From Vombatus ursinus (taxonomy: Eukaryota; Chordata; Mammalia; Diprotodontia; Vombatidae), in NCBI RefSeq assembly GCF_900497805.2, contig NW_020954581.1, positions 8,871,790-8,935,789 on the forward strand: 64,000 bases of DNA. Direction: 5' to 3'. Shown piece after piece: positions 1 through 11,095 of this stretch. Under the pieces are notes generated by a model. It did not search any database. It was not told the DNA's origin and worked only from the letters and a program-made list of their open reading frames with translations. The translations under genes were made by a program, and so were the position numbers. How positions within the stretch are numbered: the first letter of the stretch is position 1; each line of letters begins with the position of its first letter.

Positions 1-229
1 ATAATGGATAGAATGTTGGGCTTGGAGTCAAGAAATCTCATCCTACGAGTTCAAATAAATCACATGCTTAATATCTGTGTGACCCTGGATGACTCATTTG
101 ATCTGTTCAGTCCCCTCACCTGTAAAATGAGCTAGAAAAGGAAATGGTCAGCCACTCCAGTATCTTTGCCAAGAAAACCCCAAATTGGGTCATGAAAAGT
201 AGGAAAAAACTGAAAAACAACTAAATAAT
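1..229 (+). mobile_element. Mar1-type SINE with RTE (Bov-B-like) tail
   Basis: The tRNA-like part (gagttcaaat, then tgtgtgaccctgg) is followed by the CORE/MIR-like step tcacctgtaaaatga. The 3' tail contains ccactccagtatctttgcc and aagaaaacccc, the hallmark of RTE-mobilised Mar1 SINEs in marsupials. It is cut by the window edge at its 5' side and moderately decayed. Confidence 0.8.
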
Positions 230-260
230 GAAAAAGACATAGTTCTTCACCAAAATGACA

Positions 261-458
261 GGGTAGCATAGTGAATAGAAAACCAACCTTGAAATATGGA
301 ACATCAGAGTTCAAGTCTCACCTCCAGTTGTGCACTAGTCATTTAATGTTTTGGTGTCCCAAACAACTATCTAAGGCTATAAGTTTCAGAGAAAGTGACA
401 ATCTGATTGACGGACAGAAGGTGTTCCCTTACTTGCAAGGTCTAGTCCCTATCCCTCT
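261..458 (+). mobile_element. tRNA-type SINE, marsupial MIR-related subfamily with non-CORE body
   Basis: Starts with a decayed tRNA-like head (gggtagcatagtgaatag, gagttcaagtctcacct). The body reads caactatctaaggctataa, cagagaaagtgac and ends tctagtccctatccc. The same body recurs near 31.6, 33.4, 38.1, 50.1 and 56.1 kb, so it is a dispersed family rather than unique DNA. The subfamily name is not known to me. Confidence 0.6.
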
Positions 459-540
459 CTATATCATTCTTTTCAAATGTACATATTTGGCAGAAAGTAT
501 GTGACTGTGTGTATACCTTGAGTTCCCCAACTGTAGGTGG

Positions 541-612
541 GAAGAAAAAAAAAAACACGCATTTATTTATTTGTTTGTTTGTTTGTTTATATATTTTTTT
601 TATTTTTTATTC
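541..612. repeat. A-rich and (TTTG)n/(TTTA)n simple sequence
   Basis: An 11-13 base A run is followed by tttatttatttg, then tandem gttt units and a T-rich run. Confidence 0.85.
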
Positions 613-850
613 TGTGTCTATCCTGTGCCAAGAACTTTGCTAGTGCTTTACAAATAACTTATTTGATCCTAAAAATAGCTCTAGGAAGTAGCTATTATTA
701 TTATTGTCATTTTACGATTGAGGAAACTGAGGCTAAGATAGATTGACTTGGCCAGAGTCACACAGCTAGTAAGTGTCTGAGGTTAGTGTTGACTTCAAGT
801 CTTCTTGATTCTAGGCCCAGCACTCTATCCACTACAGCACCTCATTGCCT
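613..850 (-). mobile_element. MIR3-like SINE
   Basis: Reads in reverse through the hallmark order: tagtgctttacaaata, atttgatcct, attattattattgtcattt, gaggaaactgaggc, cagagtcacacagctagt, then cactctatccactac. That is the antisense of a tRNA-derived MIR3-type SINE. Confidence 0.75.
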
Positions 851-1116
851 CATTGATGTAGTTTATACAGTATCAACTTTGCCTAGTTAAGCGGTTTGAG
901 AAAAGAGTTTTTAGTGAATTCATTTTCCCATTTGGAGGAAGTTGGTGCCGCTGCCTGAAGCAGTGTCTGATTCAGTAAGTAATAAAGCGTTGCCAATATT
1001 TGGGGTGTGCTGGGGACTTTCTAATTGCTGAAGCAGTGTGGGAAAATGTTTTCTATAATATAGCTTCCTGTTCTCTACTTCCTAGAAAATGCCAAAACCC
1101 TTCAACGTTTTATTCT

Positions 1117-1690
1117 ATTCAGCATATATTTATTGAGGGCTTGCTATATGCCAGGCACTGTGCTTGGCATTGGGGACGTAAAGGAAACAAATAAAGACTT
1201 TTGCTGTACTCAAAGAACTTGCATAATTCTACAGGGACATGATGCATATGTAAATCAATGTAGTTCAAGGAAAATGAAGGAGAGAGAGAGCATGTGTTAT
1301 TACCTGGCATAGTACAGTGGAGAAAACACAGTAAGAGGACCTGGGTTTAAAACTCACCTCTGACGTTAATTACCTGTGTAACCCTGGTCAAGTTGTTTAA
1401 ATTTCCTTGGCTCAGTTTCCATATTTGTAAAATTAGCAAATTTGGCTAGATGGTCTCAGAGGTCCCTCCAAATTTAAGATTAGTAAAACTGGCAGGAAAT
1501 CAATTCCCAGAGGAGTTGACACATTAATTAGGTCTTGAAGGAAGAAAATGAATCGAAGAGGCAAAACTAAGGAAGGAGAAACTTCCAGATTTTGGAAATA
1601 TCTGCAGATACACAGAGGTGTGGGAGAGAGAATCAAGTACAGGGAATGATTAATAATTAAGTTTAGCTGGAATGTCAAGTAGTCTCCATC
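1117..1690 (-). mobile_element. L2-tail-headed dispersed repeat, interrupted by a MIR-type SINE
   Basis: Begins with the antisense of the L2 3' end (atatttattgagggcttg, gccaggcactgtgc, attggggac) and continues about 1490-1690 with the gtcttgaaggaag region that often follows it. A MIR-type SINE lies within it at 1305-1490. Whether all of it is L2 or a longer marsupial repeat sharing the L2 tail cannot be told by eye. Confidence 0.5.
1305..1490 (+). mobile_element. MIR-type SINE
   Basis: Head gcatagtacagtggag, aggacctgggtttaaaac, then cctgtgtaaccctggtcaag and ctcagtttccatatttg follow the tRNA-box-B/CORE order of MIR. The 3' end is missing. Confidence 0.65.
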
Positions 1691-1699
1691 ACCTCTGAG

Positions 1700-2215
1700 G
1701 TCTTCAAGACTAGAGCAAATAAATATAGCTGTAGCAGGAACTCTTTGCTGTCCATCCAAGGAGGATGTTGGCCTGGGTTCTCCGGGCCAAACTCTGGCCA
1801 AACACCCTGAAATGGAAGGGTAAATCTAATCTACAAGATGTGTTTCTGGATATGTAACAAGAAGAGCAAGCAAAGTTCCAATCTTCTATGACCTGGTCAC
1901 TAAAGCATTTGGTGTATCCTCACGCCTGGATTTTTTAATTAAATTCCATTGCTCCAAAAATGGCATCACATTTTGAATTTCCTATATCATGATCAAACAT
2001 GTTAATTGATTATCACTCAAGACTGTTGGATCCATCCCCCTCCACCATTAAGTACACAAGCAAGAATTTGCTTCAGTCATAGTTAAGCCATTTTAGGTAA
2101 ACATTCATTATAGTTAAAAAAAACTATTATGATCATTATCAAGAGATTCTATCTTAGTAAAGGATACATGCAAAAAGAAAAAACCTTTAGAAATCATTAT
2201 TCAATATGGATTAAA
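1700..2215. other. Unassigned sequence
   Basis: AT-rich, no open frame of note and no repeat I can name. Confidence 0.5.
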
Positions 2216-2220
2216 AGAAG

Positions 2221-2655
2221 ATCTTGGTGCCACTTCCCTCTGGATGTGCCCCGGCCTTTCTCGACTTTGCCACCAGGTCTTAGCTGCTATCTCCCCCTGT
2301 AACTTCCCTCGGTGCCTGAGGTTTCCTCACCCTGGAACATCCATTTTCCCCTTTGACCTTCTCACCTTGGAATATCCTTCTGCCACGTTGATTCCTTTCT
2401 CTAATTAATGAGATCCTCCATTTTGTGGAGGAGCCAATTCCAGCCAATTCTCATTTCCTTCCCCATTCTGTTTCTGACTTTTGAGATTTCAAGGCAATGG
2501 CCCCTGAGGGGGTACTCCCTCTCTTTCCCCATTTTCTCTATGTTTTTCCTCATTAGAATGTAAGCTACTTGGGGGAAGGGACTTTTCTTTTGCTTACATT
2601 TGTGTCCCTAGCACTTAACAGTGCCTGGCACAGAAGTGTTTAATCAATGCTGTTG
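2221..2655 (+). mobile_element. L2-tailed retroelement fragment
   Basis: The last 100 bases are an L2 3' end in sense: ttagaatgtaagctacttg, ctagcacttaacagtgcctg, cagaagtgtttaatcaatg. The C/T-rich 330 bases upstream (ccctggaacatccatt, gaggagccaattcc) appear continuous with it and look like a dispersed marsupial L2-tailed unit. Confidence 0.55.
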
Positions 2656-2789
2656 CCTTGTTTCCTTCCCCTCAATACAACAGAAATTCTACACGTTCCG
2701 AGACAGACTTTTTATACTCTCTTCAGGGTCACATCTCAAGTCTAATATTCAGTTAGTAGCTTCACATTTTAAGAAAGACATTGATTGGC

Positions 2790-3270
2790 TGTAAGGTGTC
2801 CAGAAAAGTATGATGAGGTTGGTGAAGAGCCTTCGATGGTAAGGGGTCTTACAATTATCGATTGAAAGAACTGGGGATATTTAGCCTGAAGAAAAGAATT
2901 GGAGAGAAGTGGCTGGGTAGAGAGGGGGAGCAGGAGAGAAAGCTGTCTTCAAGTACTTGAAGGGGTGGCATGTGAAAGTGGGGTCAGATTTGTTCTTCTT
3001 GTTCTTCTTAGAGAGCAGAACTAGGACCAATGTATGTAAATTTGCAGAGAGATAGATTTCAATTAGGTTAAAGAAAAATTCCCAAGGAAGTATAATATTA
3101 GAACAGCAGAACAGATTACCTCTGGAGATAGTGGGTTCCTTCTCATTGGAATTTCCTAAGTGAAAGTTGGATAACCTTCCCTTGGGGAGATTGTAGAGGG
3201 AATTCTTGCTCAATTATGGGTTGGACCTGAAGCTCCTCAGGTCCCTTCTCATTCTGATCATGGAACATAG
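2790..3270 (+). mobile_element. CR1/L3 LINE 3' end
   Basis: Carries the ordered L3/CR1 3' landmarks: gaaagaactggggatatttag, gcctgaagaaaag, gtcttcaagtacttgaaggg, agagcagaactaggacc, and the end gggttggacctgaagctcctc. This is old mammalian CR1/L3 sequence, 5' truncated. Confidence 0.8.
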
Positions 3271-3274
3271 GCCT

Positions 3275-4300
3275 CATTCTCTAAACTCCCACTGGCCCAA
3301 GAAGTCACCCCTAGAGATTCAGCTAAATACTACTCTCCTCAGAGTTCTAAGGGTAACCCTAAGGGACTGGGATTTTCTGGTACTGTCATTCTCAGCCAGT
3401 TGGATCAATTAAATTTTTAGGAAAGGATATTTACTAAGCAAGTACAGGCAAGGAAAATTGTTACAAAAGCTTCTCTCTGAACCAGAGTCTTGTACAGAGC
3501 CTCCCCTTGTACACACAAGTTTTCTGAGGAGAGTGGTCCCAAACTTAGAGAGTGCACATTGTCAAAAAATAAACTCACTCCACCCAGTCATTTGGAAGTC
3601 TTTTCTCCTTTCACATTGTTGGCATGAAGATCCCCTTAGGTATAGTTCTCTAATGGGCTCAGAAGGCTCACTAACCTTGCAGAGTCCTGAAACTGCCTTC
3701 TTTGTTGTGTCTGATGTGTTCTCTGAGATTCTTTCAGCTCTTGATATGGACTGCAGCCGTTGGCTTCTGCCGCTCTATAAACACTCCTACCAATGCTAAT
3801 GGGAACTCTCTATATTTCCATGTTTTGAAGTTTACAGTCATCTAATCAATGGGTAAGGAGGAAGAAGAGTATCTCTTATCCAAGAAAGATAATTCCTTCT
3901 ACCTCCCCAGTCTCTATCCCTCCCCTACTTCTTCACCATTGGCTTAGAGAAGCACTATGATGATCTGCTACCCTAATACATGATTGCTAACCGTCTTGCT
4001 ATGTTACAAAAGCCCACAGTTGTGTCTCCTTTCAGTTCATTACAATTTCCTATTTTGACGTCACTTGTCTTCATCCTTGATCAAAGCACTCTATTCCTCC
4101 AGTGTTGATTAAGGACTGGCTCGTACCTAGTTGACTCTGTTGGCTGATTGATTAATTGGTTGATTCAATCCACTTGTCTTGGTCTTCTTTGATTATGTTG
4201 GTTGGAGTAAGGTTGAGAATCCCCACCTTTACACAGATTCCAAGCTATAGATTAGTGATTCAGAGCTTGACCAAGTCATCAGTGTCTACTTTTAACCAAT
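3275..4300. other. Unassigned sequence
   Basis: No repeat recognised with certainty. Open frame 3458-3799 (113 codons, non-ATG start) resembles no family I know and is within chance expectation. Confidence 0.4.
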
Positions 4301-4304
4301 CAAA

Positions 4305-4690
4305 CAGAAAAAAAAATGTTCACTAAAGACCTACTATTAGCCAGGCACTATACTATGTTTTGAAAATTGAACTATAAACCACGAACATATATACATATAA
4401 GCATGTACTTAATATATTCAAAATCATTTTCGTGGAGAGGCATGAGTGTCTGGGAGGATCAGAAAAAAAGGACTTTGTATAAGAGGTGACTTTTGGGCTC
4501 AACTTTGATCAAAACTGTTAATCAGTTAACAAACATTTATTAAGTGCCTACTATGTGCCAGACCCAATACTAAGAGCTGAAGATGAAAAAGAGTCAAAAG
4601 ACAATCCCTGCCTTCAAGAAGTTCACAATCAATGAGACTGTAATTTAATTAGGAATTCCAAGAGGCAGAGGTGAGTAGGGGAAGCAATGG
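4305..4690 (-). mobile_element. Two successive L2-tail-headed repeat fragments
   Basis: Antisense L2-tail landmarks appear twice: about 4310 (gacctactattagccaggc) and about 4525 (aacaaacatttattaagtg, ctactatgtgccagac, aatccctgccttcaag). The first runs into gaggtgacttttgggctc, the downstream part of the same unit. Confidence 0.6.
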
Positions 4691-4834
4691 CCTGGAGGCG
4701 AGAGACAAATCTACCATCAACTAAAAAGATATTCTTTAATTAACAAAGTAACCCCCGCCCCAGGCAAAGAGTCATGTATTTCGAAAGACTGCCAACAGAA
4801 TACAGTGCTCATGAATTTTACCTAACATAATACT

Positions 4835-4878
4835 TTTCACACACTGGGTGCTTAATAAATGCTCAGTGAACTGAATTG
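4835..4878 (+). mobile_element. L2/MIR 3' tail fragment
   Basis: The sequence ctgggtgcttaataaatgct followed by cagtgaactg is the terminal tail shared by L2 and CORE-SINEs. Confidence 0.5.
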
Positions 4879-4879
4879 G

Positions 4880-5840
4880 TACACACGTCATCAGCTCCAT
4901 ATTTGGCCTGCAGAGCAGTGGCCCTGCAACTCATTCAGCTCCTTGAACAATTTCATCAATGTCAACCGTAAGCACTAATTAAAGTCATATGGCAAGATCG
5001 AGTCATCAACAGCAAAGTCCTGGATTCCAGCCAGTCCACCAGCTCAGGAACTGTGCTCAGTACATCTCAGTACTATGGAATTGGACATGTGGAGAAGATA
5101 GATGACAGAGGAGTGTAAAAACAGCTGCTATAGAAGTAACCCAAGCAAGATAGAGCTGAGAAATGCTATAAGAACATCATGATGCAGAGCATGAACCTGT
5201 GGGGCATAGCAGTGGCCTGCTTCAAAACAACAGCAGCAGATGGTCCATGTTGCAATGAGGAAAAAAAAGGACAGAAGAGTTCTTTTTTTAAGCAGGAGTG
5301 TCATGCAGCCTGAAGGGCAAGCAGCCAGGGCTGAAGAGCCAGACAGACTCAATAAATGAGGATGAAAGCCACCAACCAGACCTCACACTTCCCATACACC
5401 CTGAGTGGAAAGGCCTGTGAGTCATCCATCTGTCTCTTCCTGCCACAGCCATGCTGCTAGCACTTAGGACTCGTTTGTTTGCTTCCCTGAGGGGGAGGGT
5501 TAAATAGTCAGAACTCTTCATTATGCTTTCCACCATCTCTTCCTGGCCTTTGCCAGGGTCTCCTTATCCCTAGAAGAATCTAAAGGCTTTCTTTGAAAGG
5601 GTTTTAGTGAGGGGGGCATAAGAAGGGTAATGATGATAATGATGATAGCATCAGAGATATATTCAAAGACAAAGAACTAGAATGGAAGATGCTTTCATCT
5701 TCTTTCTCCAATATCTGCTTCTGGCTATTATTTTTGCTGATGTTAAATTCAGCTATAGCACTTTCACAATATAATTTGTAAGTAGGTTCAGAATTACTTT
5801 GGGGGAAGGAGTTGGGGGGTTGTAACTTGAACACCCTGAG
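4880..5840. other. Unassigned sequence
   Basis: No repeat or gene recognised. Slightly GC-richer than its surroundings near 5160-5560, with short frames only. Confidence 0.4.
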
Positions 5841-5844
5841 GATC

Positions 5845-5912
5845 TTATAGGATCACAGTTTTAGAGTCAAAAGGACTTTAGAGAACATTTAGTCCTACCA
5901 CCTCATTTTGCG
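5845..5912 (-). mobile_element. Short MIR-like SINE fragment
   Basis: The order aggatcacagttttagagtc, aaaggactttagagaac, tttagtcctaccacctcat matches the antisense 3' part of a common MIR-like marsupial repeat. Confidence 0.45.
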
Positions 5913-6395
5913 TATGACTGGCACCTGGCTCATGAGCAGACCCCAGCAGATGCACCCGATGGAGGATGCTGTGCAGCTTGCTTCTGGAACAATCCTCATG
6001 AAGGATTTGAGAGACTGTGGAGGATGAGTCTATAACTGAGTCTGGCCTGCTAAACATATGGTGAATGAGAGGCTCTTTGATTGGCTGAGGAGGCATTCAA
6101 AAAAGCCTACCACCTTTAGATCTTTTCTCTTTTCCCCATCCACTCATTGAAGGTTACTAGGTGACTTCTTCAATCACAGCATCCATAAGAGATCATATGG
6201 TAAAGAGGACGGTCTTCTCTCCTCCCTCCTCTCAGGACATATGGCCCCCAAGAAATTGACCTCAGTTATTGGCCTTTTAATTCATTCTTTTTCTTTTCTA
6301 GATGACTTGCATTACCCATAAGAAAGACTTGTACCCATATCTTCCTGACTGTGAGGGCAGATCTCAAACCACTGCACCATGGCTTCCTCCTAAAG
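5913..6395. other. Unassigned sequence
   Basis: Nothing recognised; only short open frames on both strands. Confidence 0.4.
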
Positions 6396-6397
6396 TT

Positions 6398-6662
6398 TTA
6401 ACAACAACAACAACTTGCATTTATATAGTACCTACAATGTTCCAAGTATCACACTATGTGTTTTACAAGTATCATTTCATATGATCCTCACAAGAACTCT
6501 GGGAGATAGGAACTATTATTATCCCCTTTTTACAGATAAGGAAACTGAGACAGATAGAGGTTAAGTGACTTGCCCAGGGTCCCACAGCTAATAAGTATTT
6601 GAAATCTGATACGAATTCAGTTCTTCCTAGCTCCAAGCCTATGGCTGTATCTACTGAAGTAT
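6398..6662 (-). mobile_element. MIR3-like SINE, near full length
   Basis: Well preserved antisense copy: tgcatttatatagtacctac, tttcatatgatcctcac, aactattattatcccc, aggaaactgagacagatag, gacttgcccagggtccc, then a decayed tRNA-like head to about 6662. Confidence 0.8.
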
Positions 6663-6664
6663 GT

Positions 6665-6915
6665 GGTTGTTTCTAGGTGATATTGGATTGTTATATTTGG
6701 ATTATTTAGAATATAATCCTTCTTTTTCCTGAAATTTGAATTCTGTCATGCTCTCAGGTGATCTTTTCCTCTCTTGTCCTTTGTGCATTATAGGGAGTGT
6801 TGCAATTTTCCTTAAACTTGCTAAAAATGTATTTTGATGTTTTAATTTGGTGTATATTTCTCATCCAATAGTTATCACTCTTCTTCTGAAGGTGATACAA
6901 AGATGATGATATGAA
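6665..6915. other. Unassigned sequence
   Basis: AT-rich; nothing recognised. Confidence 0.4.
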
Positions 6916-6917
6916 TC

Positions 6918-7150
6918 AATCAGGAAACATTTATTAAGTGCCTAGCAGGTACCAGGTATTGTGCTAGTACCAGAGGTACAAAGTCAGAAGACAGTCCCTG
7001 TCCTCAAGGAGTTTACATTCTGTTGAGGGAGATGAAATGTACATACAAAGATTTATGCAGAATGAACACAAAATGAGTGCAAGGTGATTTAGTGGGAAAA
7101 AGAAGACAGGTTGCTGGGGAAAGGATCAGGAAAGAGTCCATTGCTGAAGG
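6918..7150 (-). mobile_element. L2-tail-headed dispersed repeat
   Basis: Antisense L2-tail order: gaaacatttattaagtgcc, taccaggtattgtgctag, cagtccctgtcctcaag, gagtttacattctg. It then continues into gatgaaatgtacatac. Confidence 0.7.
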
Positions 7151-7154
7151 AGGC

Positions 7155-7768
7155 TCAGCTTCTTAGTTTAATGTAGTTATAAATTAATTTTTCCTCTGCC
7201 CTGGAAATACCAATAACACTAAAATAGATTTAATGGATTTAACTCTATGAAAAAAAAAAGGAAGAGGAAAAGAACATGCCTTTTGCCATGGTTAAAGAAA
7301 TATGGGAAGGGCCTCATTGATGAAGAGTATAGAATAAATGAGGCAGAGACTTACAGAGATTGCAAGGCATATAACCAAGAAGGAAAACAAATTTTGAGAG
7401 CTATATGAAGCTCTTCTAATATTTTAATGGTTAAACACTAGCATCAGATTGACTTTGGAAGTTAGGATAAAGTGGAGATGAACTAGTTACTGAGTAATTT
7501 TAAGACACACAACTCCCAGGGAGATTCACATTTTGAAGAAGTTTTAACCTGGGCATTGACTAGCATAAGCTCCCGCGAAGTCTGCCCAGGGCCAGGAACA
7601 ACCAAGCCCTAAGGCACTATGTAAGGGGGAAATGGAAATGTGACAACTTTTAGTTTGTGGATATTTGTTAGAAGGATGTAAAATTTGGAAGGAAGTCAGT
7701 AAGACGTTTGTAAATGACTTGGCTAAGGAAATCATACTTAAAAGACTGGTCCTTATCAACTGGCTTAA
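7155..7768. other. Unassigned sequence
   Basis: Nothing recognised. A few CpGs lie near 7570 (ctcccgcgaagtctgccc) but no open frame of note accompanies them. Confidence 0.4.
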
Positions 7769-7777
7769 GGGTCTACC

Positions 7778-7976
7778 CAGGGGTCAGAAACCTGTGGCCT
7801 CAGGGCCACATGTAGCTCGCTAGCTCCTCAAGTGAGGCCTTTTGACTGAATCCAAACTAAAATGAATCCCCTTCATTAAAGGATTTGTTCTGTAAAACTT
7901 GGACTCAGTCAAAAGGCAGCACCCAAGGACCTAGAAGGCCACATGTGGCCTCAAGGCTGCAGGTTCCCCACCCCTG
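7778..7976. mobile_element. Palindromic hAT-type MITE
   Basis: A 199-bp element starting caggggtcagaaacctgtgg and ending tgcaggttccccacccctg. The two arms are long inverted repeats that meet near the centre, so strand is arbitrary. The CAGGGGT...ACCCCTG ends and the 8-bp flanks (ggtctacc and gttaggcc, 4 of 8 alike) fit a hAT element whose target duplication has decayed. No transposase is present; it would have been mobilised in trans. Confidence 0.8.
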
Positions 7977-7979
7977 GTT

Positions 7980-8300
7980 AGGCCTAGGGAAATGCAAGGT
8001 CACCTGGCTCAGATCTTCCAGGCCTGTCGTGATCTTCAAAAGGTAAGCCACTATAAGCCTATCTGCCTGCAAAGCATCAAAGACAGACTAGTTCCTACTG
8101 ACCCCTACTATTGCAATGAGAAGTGGAGGGTCTTAGCATTTGTAGACCTTCTTTAGCCTATGGGTATTGTGTTGGGTTCAAAGATGATATGAAATATGGA
8201 AAATTCTAATTCCACTAAAGATTAAATCATATATTATGGTTGCATGGTAAAGAAGAAGGAGATCATTTTCCATTAAATGATAATGACTAATATTTAGAGT
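7980..8300. other. Unassigned sequence
   Basis: No repeat named. It holds an isolated splice-donor-like site (aaaaggtaagcc near 8040) that no adjoining open frame supports. Confidence 0.35.
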
Positions 8301-8304
8301 CTAC

Positions 8305-8430
8305 AAGATAGAGTGGATAGATAGCTGGACACAGAGTATAGAAGGTGCAGCTTCAAATCCTGCCTCTGAGGGCACTGACTCTATGACACTGGACAAGTCA
8401 TTTAATTTCTCAATGCCTCAGGAAAATCCC
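8305..8430 (+). mobile_element. MIR-type SINE fragment
   Basis: Head agagtggatagatagctg, then gcttcaaatcctgcctctg, gacactggacaagtcattt and aatgcctcagg follow the tRNA-like head order of MIR/Mar SINEs. Confidence 0.6.
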
Positions 8431-8489
8431 TAAGACTGGAAGCTAGAGAGGCAAAGCCAAATCATGGTAGTATCTATCAATTTCCTACA

Positions 8490-8645
8490 CTAATGAAAGG
8501 AGGAAGGATATTTATTAAGCATTTACTATGTCCCAGACACTGTCCAAAAATCTGGGAATAGAGATACAAGCAAACAAGAGAGTCCTACCTTCAGGGAGTT
8601 CACATTTTAATGGGAGAAGTTAATGCATAAGTGTGAATTGAAAAG
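8490..8645 (-). mobile_element. L2-tail-headed repeat fragment
   Basis: Antisense L2-tail order: gatatttattaagcattt, actatgtcccagacactg, ttcagggagttcacatttt, aatgggagaag. Confidence 0.65.
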
Positions 8646-8649
8646 CATA

Positions 8650-9080
8650 AGGGAGGATAAGGAGAGTATTTATCTTTTACAGACAGACAAATACATAGAA
8701 GAGATTTATCACTAATTTGTGAAATGGAAATTGGAAGGAGAGCAATTACACAAGTGAATTTTGGAATGTGTGTGAATGTTTTAACTTTGTGTGACTTGCC
8801 TTTTTTATGTCCACTTTTTACATGCTTTTAAAATTAATAGCAGACACAGGAACTATGAATAAAATAAAGTTAGGAGTGCACATGGTTGTTACATAAGCAT
8901 TTAGAAAAAGATTTACTGAGAGATAGTTCATAGGCTTCAGAAATTTACAAGATGATAATGAAGTCTCATAAAAAGTGTGGTAAAATAGAGACTGACACAT
9001 AAAAAAGTGTTAAGCTCATGACAATCATACAAAAGGGGTGCCATTTTGTTATAATGGTGCATTAAAATAGTAGAGGTTGT
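8650..9080. other. Unassigned AT-rich sequence
   Basis: Nothing recognised. Confidence 0.4.
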
Positions 9081-9084
9081 ACCT

Positions 9085-9777
9085 TTAATTAGGCCAATTA
9101 ATGGAGAGCAAACTCAACATGGATCACCAGGGTGACTTTCCAGCCCACAAATCTAAAACAATCTTAGGCTACATTAAAAGACATAAAGTATCCAGGACCA
9201 TGGAGATGATAGTGATGGAGTACTTTCTCCTAGTCAGACTATATTTGCAGTATTATGTTCTCTTCTGAACCTTGTATTTTAGGAAAGGATTTAATAGGCT
9301 AGAAAAAGTCCAAAGGGAGGAAACCGGAGTTAAGAACCTTTAACTGGTACCATATGACAAAGAGTTGGAGGAGATGGGAATGTTTAGCTTGAAGAAGAGA
9401 AGGTCTGTGGTGGCTATGGTAGCTGCCTTATAACATATGAAGGTCTGTTATTTGAAAGAGGTATTAGGCTGCTTGGACCAGAGGACAGAACTAGGAACAG
9501 TAGGTGGAAGATATAAAAAGGTAATTTTATACTTGGTATAAGAGAAAAACGACAACAAAGAAACAAAAATCCTTGTTTATAATTAGAGTTATTTACAAGT
9601 TGAATGGGCTATTTCTAAAGGTAGTCAGTTCTCAATCACTGGAAGTCTTTAGGAAAAGTCTGAATGAATACTTGCAGCTGATAAAGAGGATTTGGATTTA
9701 TACATTTTCTGGACTAACTGGCATTGGAAGTCTCCTTTCATCTCTGACATCCTGTGGTTCTCTAATTCTCTGATTTG
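9085..9777 (+). mobile_element. CR1/L3 LINE 3' end, long copy
   Basis: About 690 bp with the CR1/L3 order: ctaaaacaatcttaggctac, tgatggagtactttctcc, tatgttctcttctgaacc, gggaatgtttagcttgaag, agaggacagaactaggaac, ttgaatgggctatttc, and the end catctctgacatcctgtgg. It begins in the last coding stretch and runs through the 3' region; heavily mutated. Confidence 0.85.
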
Positions 9778-9784
9778 AGGAGAG

Positions 9785-9960
9785 TTGTTATTGGGTAATA
9801 GAAAGATCACTGGGCAGGAAGTTTAGAAGCCCTGTTTCTATTCCTGGCTCTGACACTGACTTGATGGGTGACCTTAAACAAGTCACTTGACCTTCTTGTT
9901 CATCACTTTTCTCATCTGTAAATTGAAGGATTGGAATAAATGTTTGCTAGAAGTAAATAA
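9785..9960 (+). mobile_element. MIR SINE
   Basis: Order: gaaagatcactgggcagg, ctattcctggctctgacac, gatgggtgaccttaaacaag, tcacttttctcatctgtaaa. Confidence 0.7.
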
Positions 9961-10004
9961 TCTATAGGACTGAATGTCACAAAGGACTTTATCGATCTAG
10001 TTAT

Positions 10005-10340
10005 AAAACCGCAGATGTAGAGCTAGAAGGAAACAGCATTCATAGAATCTGATCACCTCATTCTACAAATGGTAAAACTGAGGCACGGAGAATTTAATTG
10101 CCTTGTCCAAGGGTACACAGATAGTAAATTTCTAAAGTAGGATTTAAACCCACTACCAGATTCTATGGCCATTGGCATCTCCACTATATCACCCAGACTC
10201 TCTAATCTTCTCATTTAACAGTAAGGAAACATAAGCCCCAAAAAGCTTTTGAAAAAATTGTCAAAAGTAGTAAGTAGTAGAGTTAGGATTTATATCCAAG
10301 GTTCCTGAAAATTAATCCAGCCTCTTTTCCATCTCACCGT
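10005..10340 (-). mobile_element. Two adjacent MIR-like SINE fragments
   Basis: First copy about 10005-10200: gtagagctagaaggaaac, gtaaaactgaggcacgg, atttaaacccactacc. Second copy about 10200-10340: catttaacagtaaggaaac, ataagccccaaaaagc, gttaggatttatatccaagg. Both read antisense. Confidence 0.6.
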
Positions 10341-10389
10341 GAAGTTTCCAGTTCTTAAAAAAAATAATAAATGAATGATAAAGCATTTT

Positions 10390-10520
10390 TTTTATTTATT
10401 AGGTTGTTACTGTGTGCCAAGTGCTATGCTAACTACAAGAGATGCAAAATTCAAAAATAAAATAAAAGCAGCTTCTGTCCTCAAGGAATTTGCCTTCTCA
10501 TAGAGAGAAATAACATCTAA
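10390..10520 (-). mobile_element. L2-tail-headed repeat fragment
   Basis: Antisense L2-tail order: ttactgtgtgccaagtgct, ttctgtcctcaaggaattt, gccttctcatagag. Confidence 0.55.
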
Positions 10521-10524
10521 AGGG

Positions 10525-11090
10525 CAGTTAGAAAGTGACTTTTGGCGGGGGGAGGGGCAAGGGCCACACAATTTTCCTTATGAAAAGTCTCTTTTAATTT
10601 GGGCCCGCTCCCAACCAATGGAGAAGAAGTGAGGTGCAGTGAAGACCTGTTCAGAGCAATTTGCCACTGCAACTTCTCCTTCCATAGATTACCTTTCCTA
10701 ACCTCATAAGTTTCCATCTTGAACATGCTTGGCATCCTTGATGCTATTTCAACATCCTAGTTTTATCTTAGGTTTCCTGACCAATACTCCTAATTGATTC
10801 CCAACTAGCCTGATTTTGCTTTCATTTCCTAACTCCTTCTAGGTCCTCCCCAGCACTCCCCAATCCACCCCTTTGCTATCTCCAGCCTCATACAAGTTAA
10901 AATGACCTGTCTCTTCCTTACAGATTGGGTGTCTGTGCTGACCCTTCCCTTGCACAAACTGGTGCTATCATTGAATGCCCTGTGTTCTCTCCACAAGTAT
11001 AGCTAGCACAGTATTGAATCTAGTCCTTCCCACATATTTCTCTGACTCTTTGTGGGACCAATGAACTAGGCCCCACATTATTCTGAGCAT
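10525..11090. other. Unassigned sequence
   Basis: No named repeat. A pyrimidine tract ending in AG (ctgtctcttccttacag, near 10922) looks like a splice acceptor but is not followed by a convincing exon. Confidence 0.35.
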
Positions 11091-11095
11091 TTGAA

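Noticed and set aside
3275-4300. Possible retroviral or LTR sequence
   Set aside because: No terminal repeats, primer-binding site, polypurine tract or recognisable gag/pol words could be found.
10905-10925. Splice-acceptor-like pyrimidine tract ending in AG
   Set aside because: The following sequence has no open frame that continues to a matching donor.
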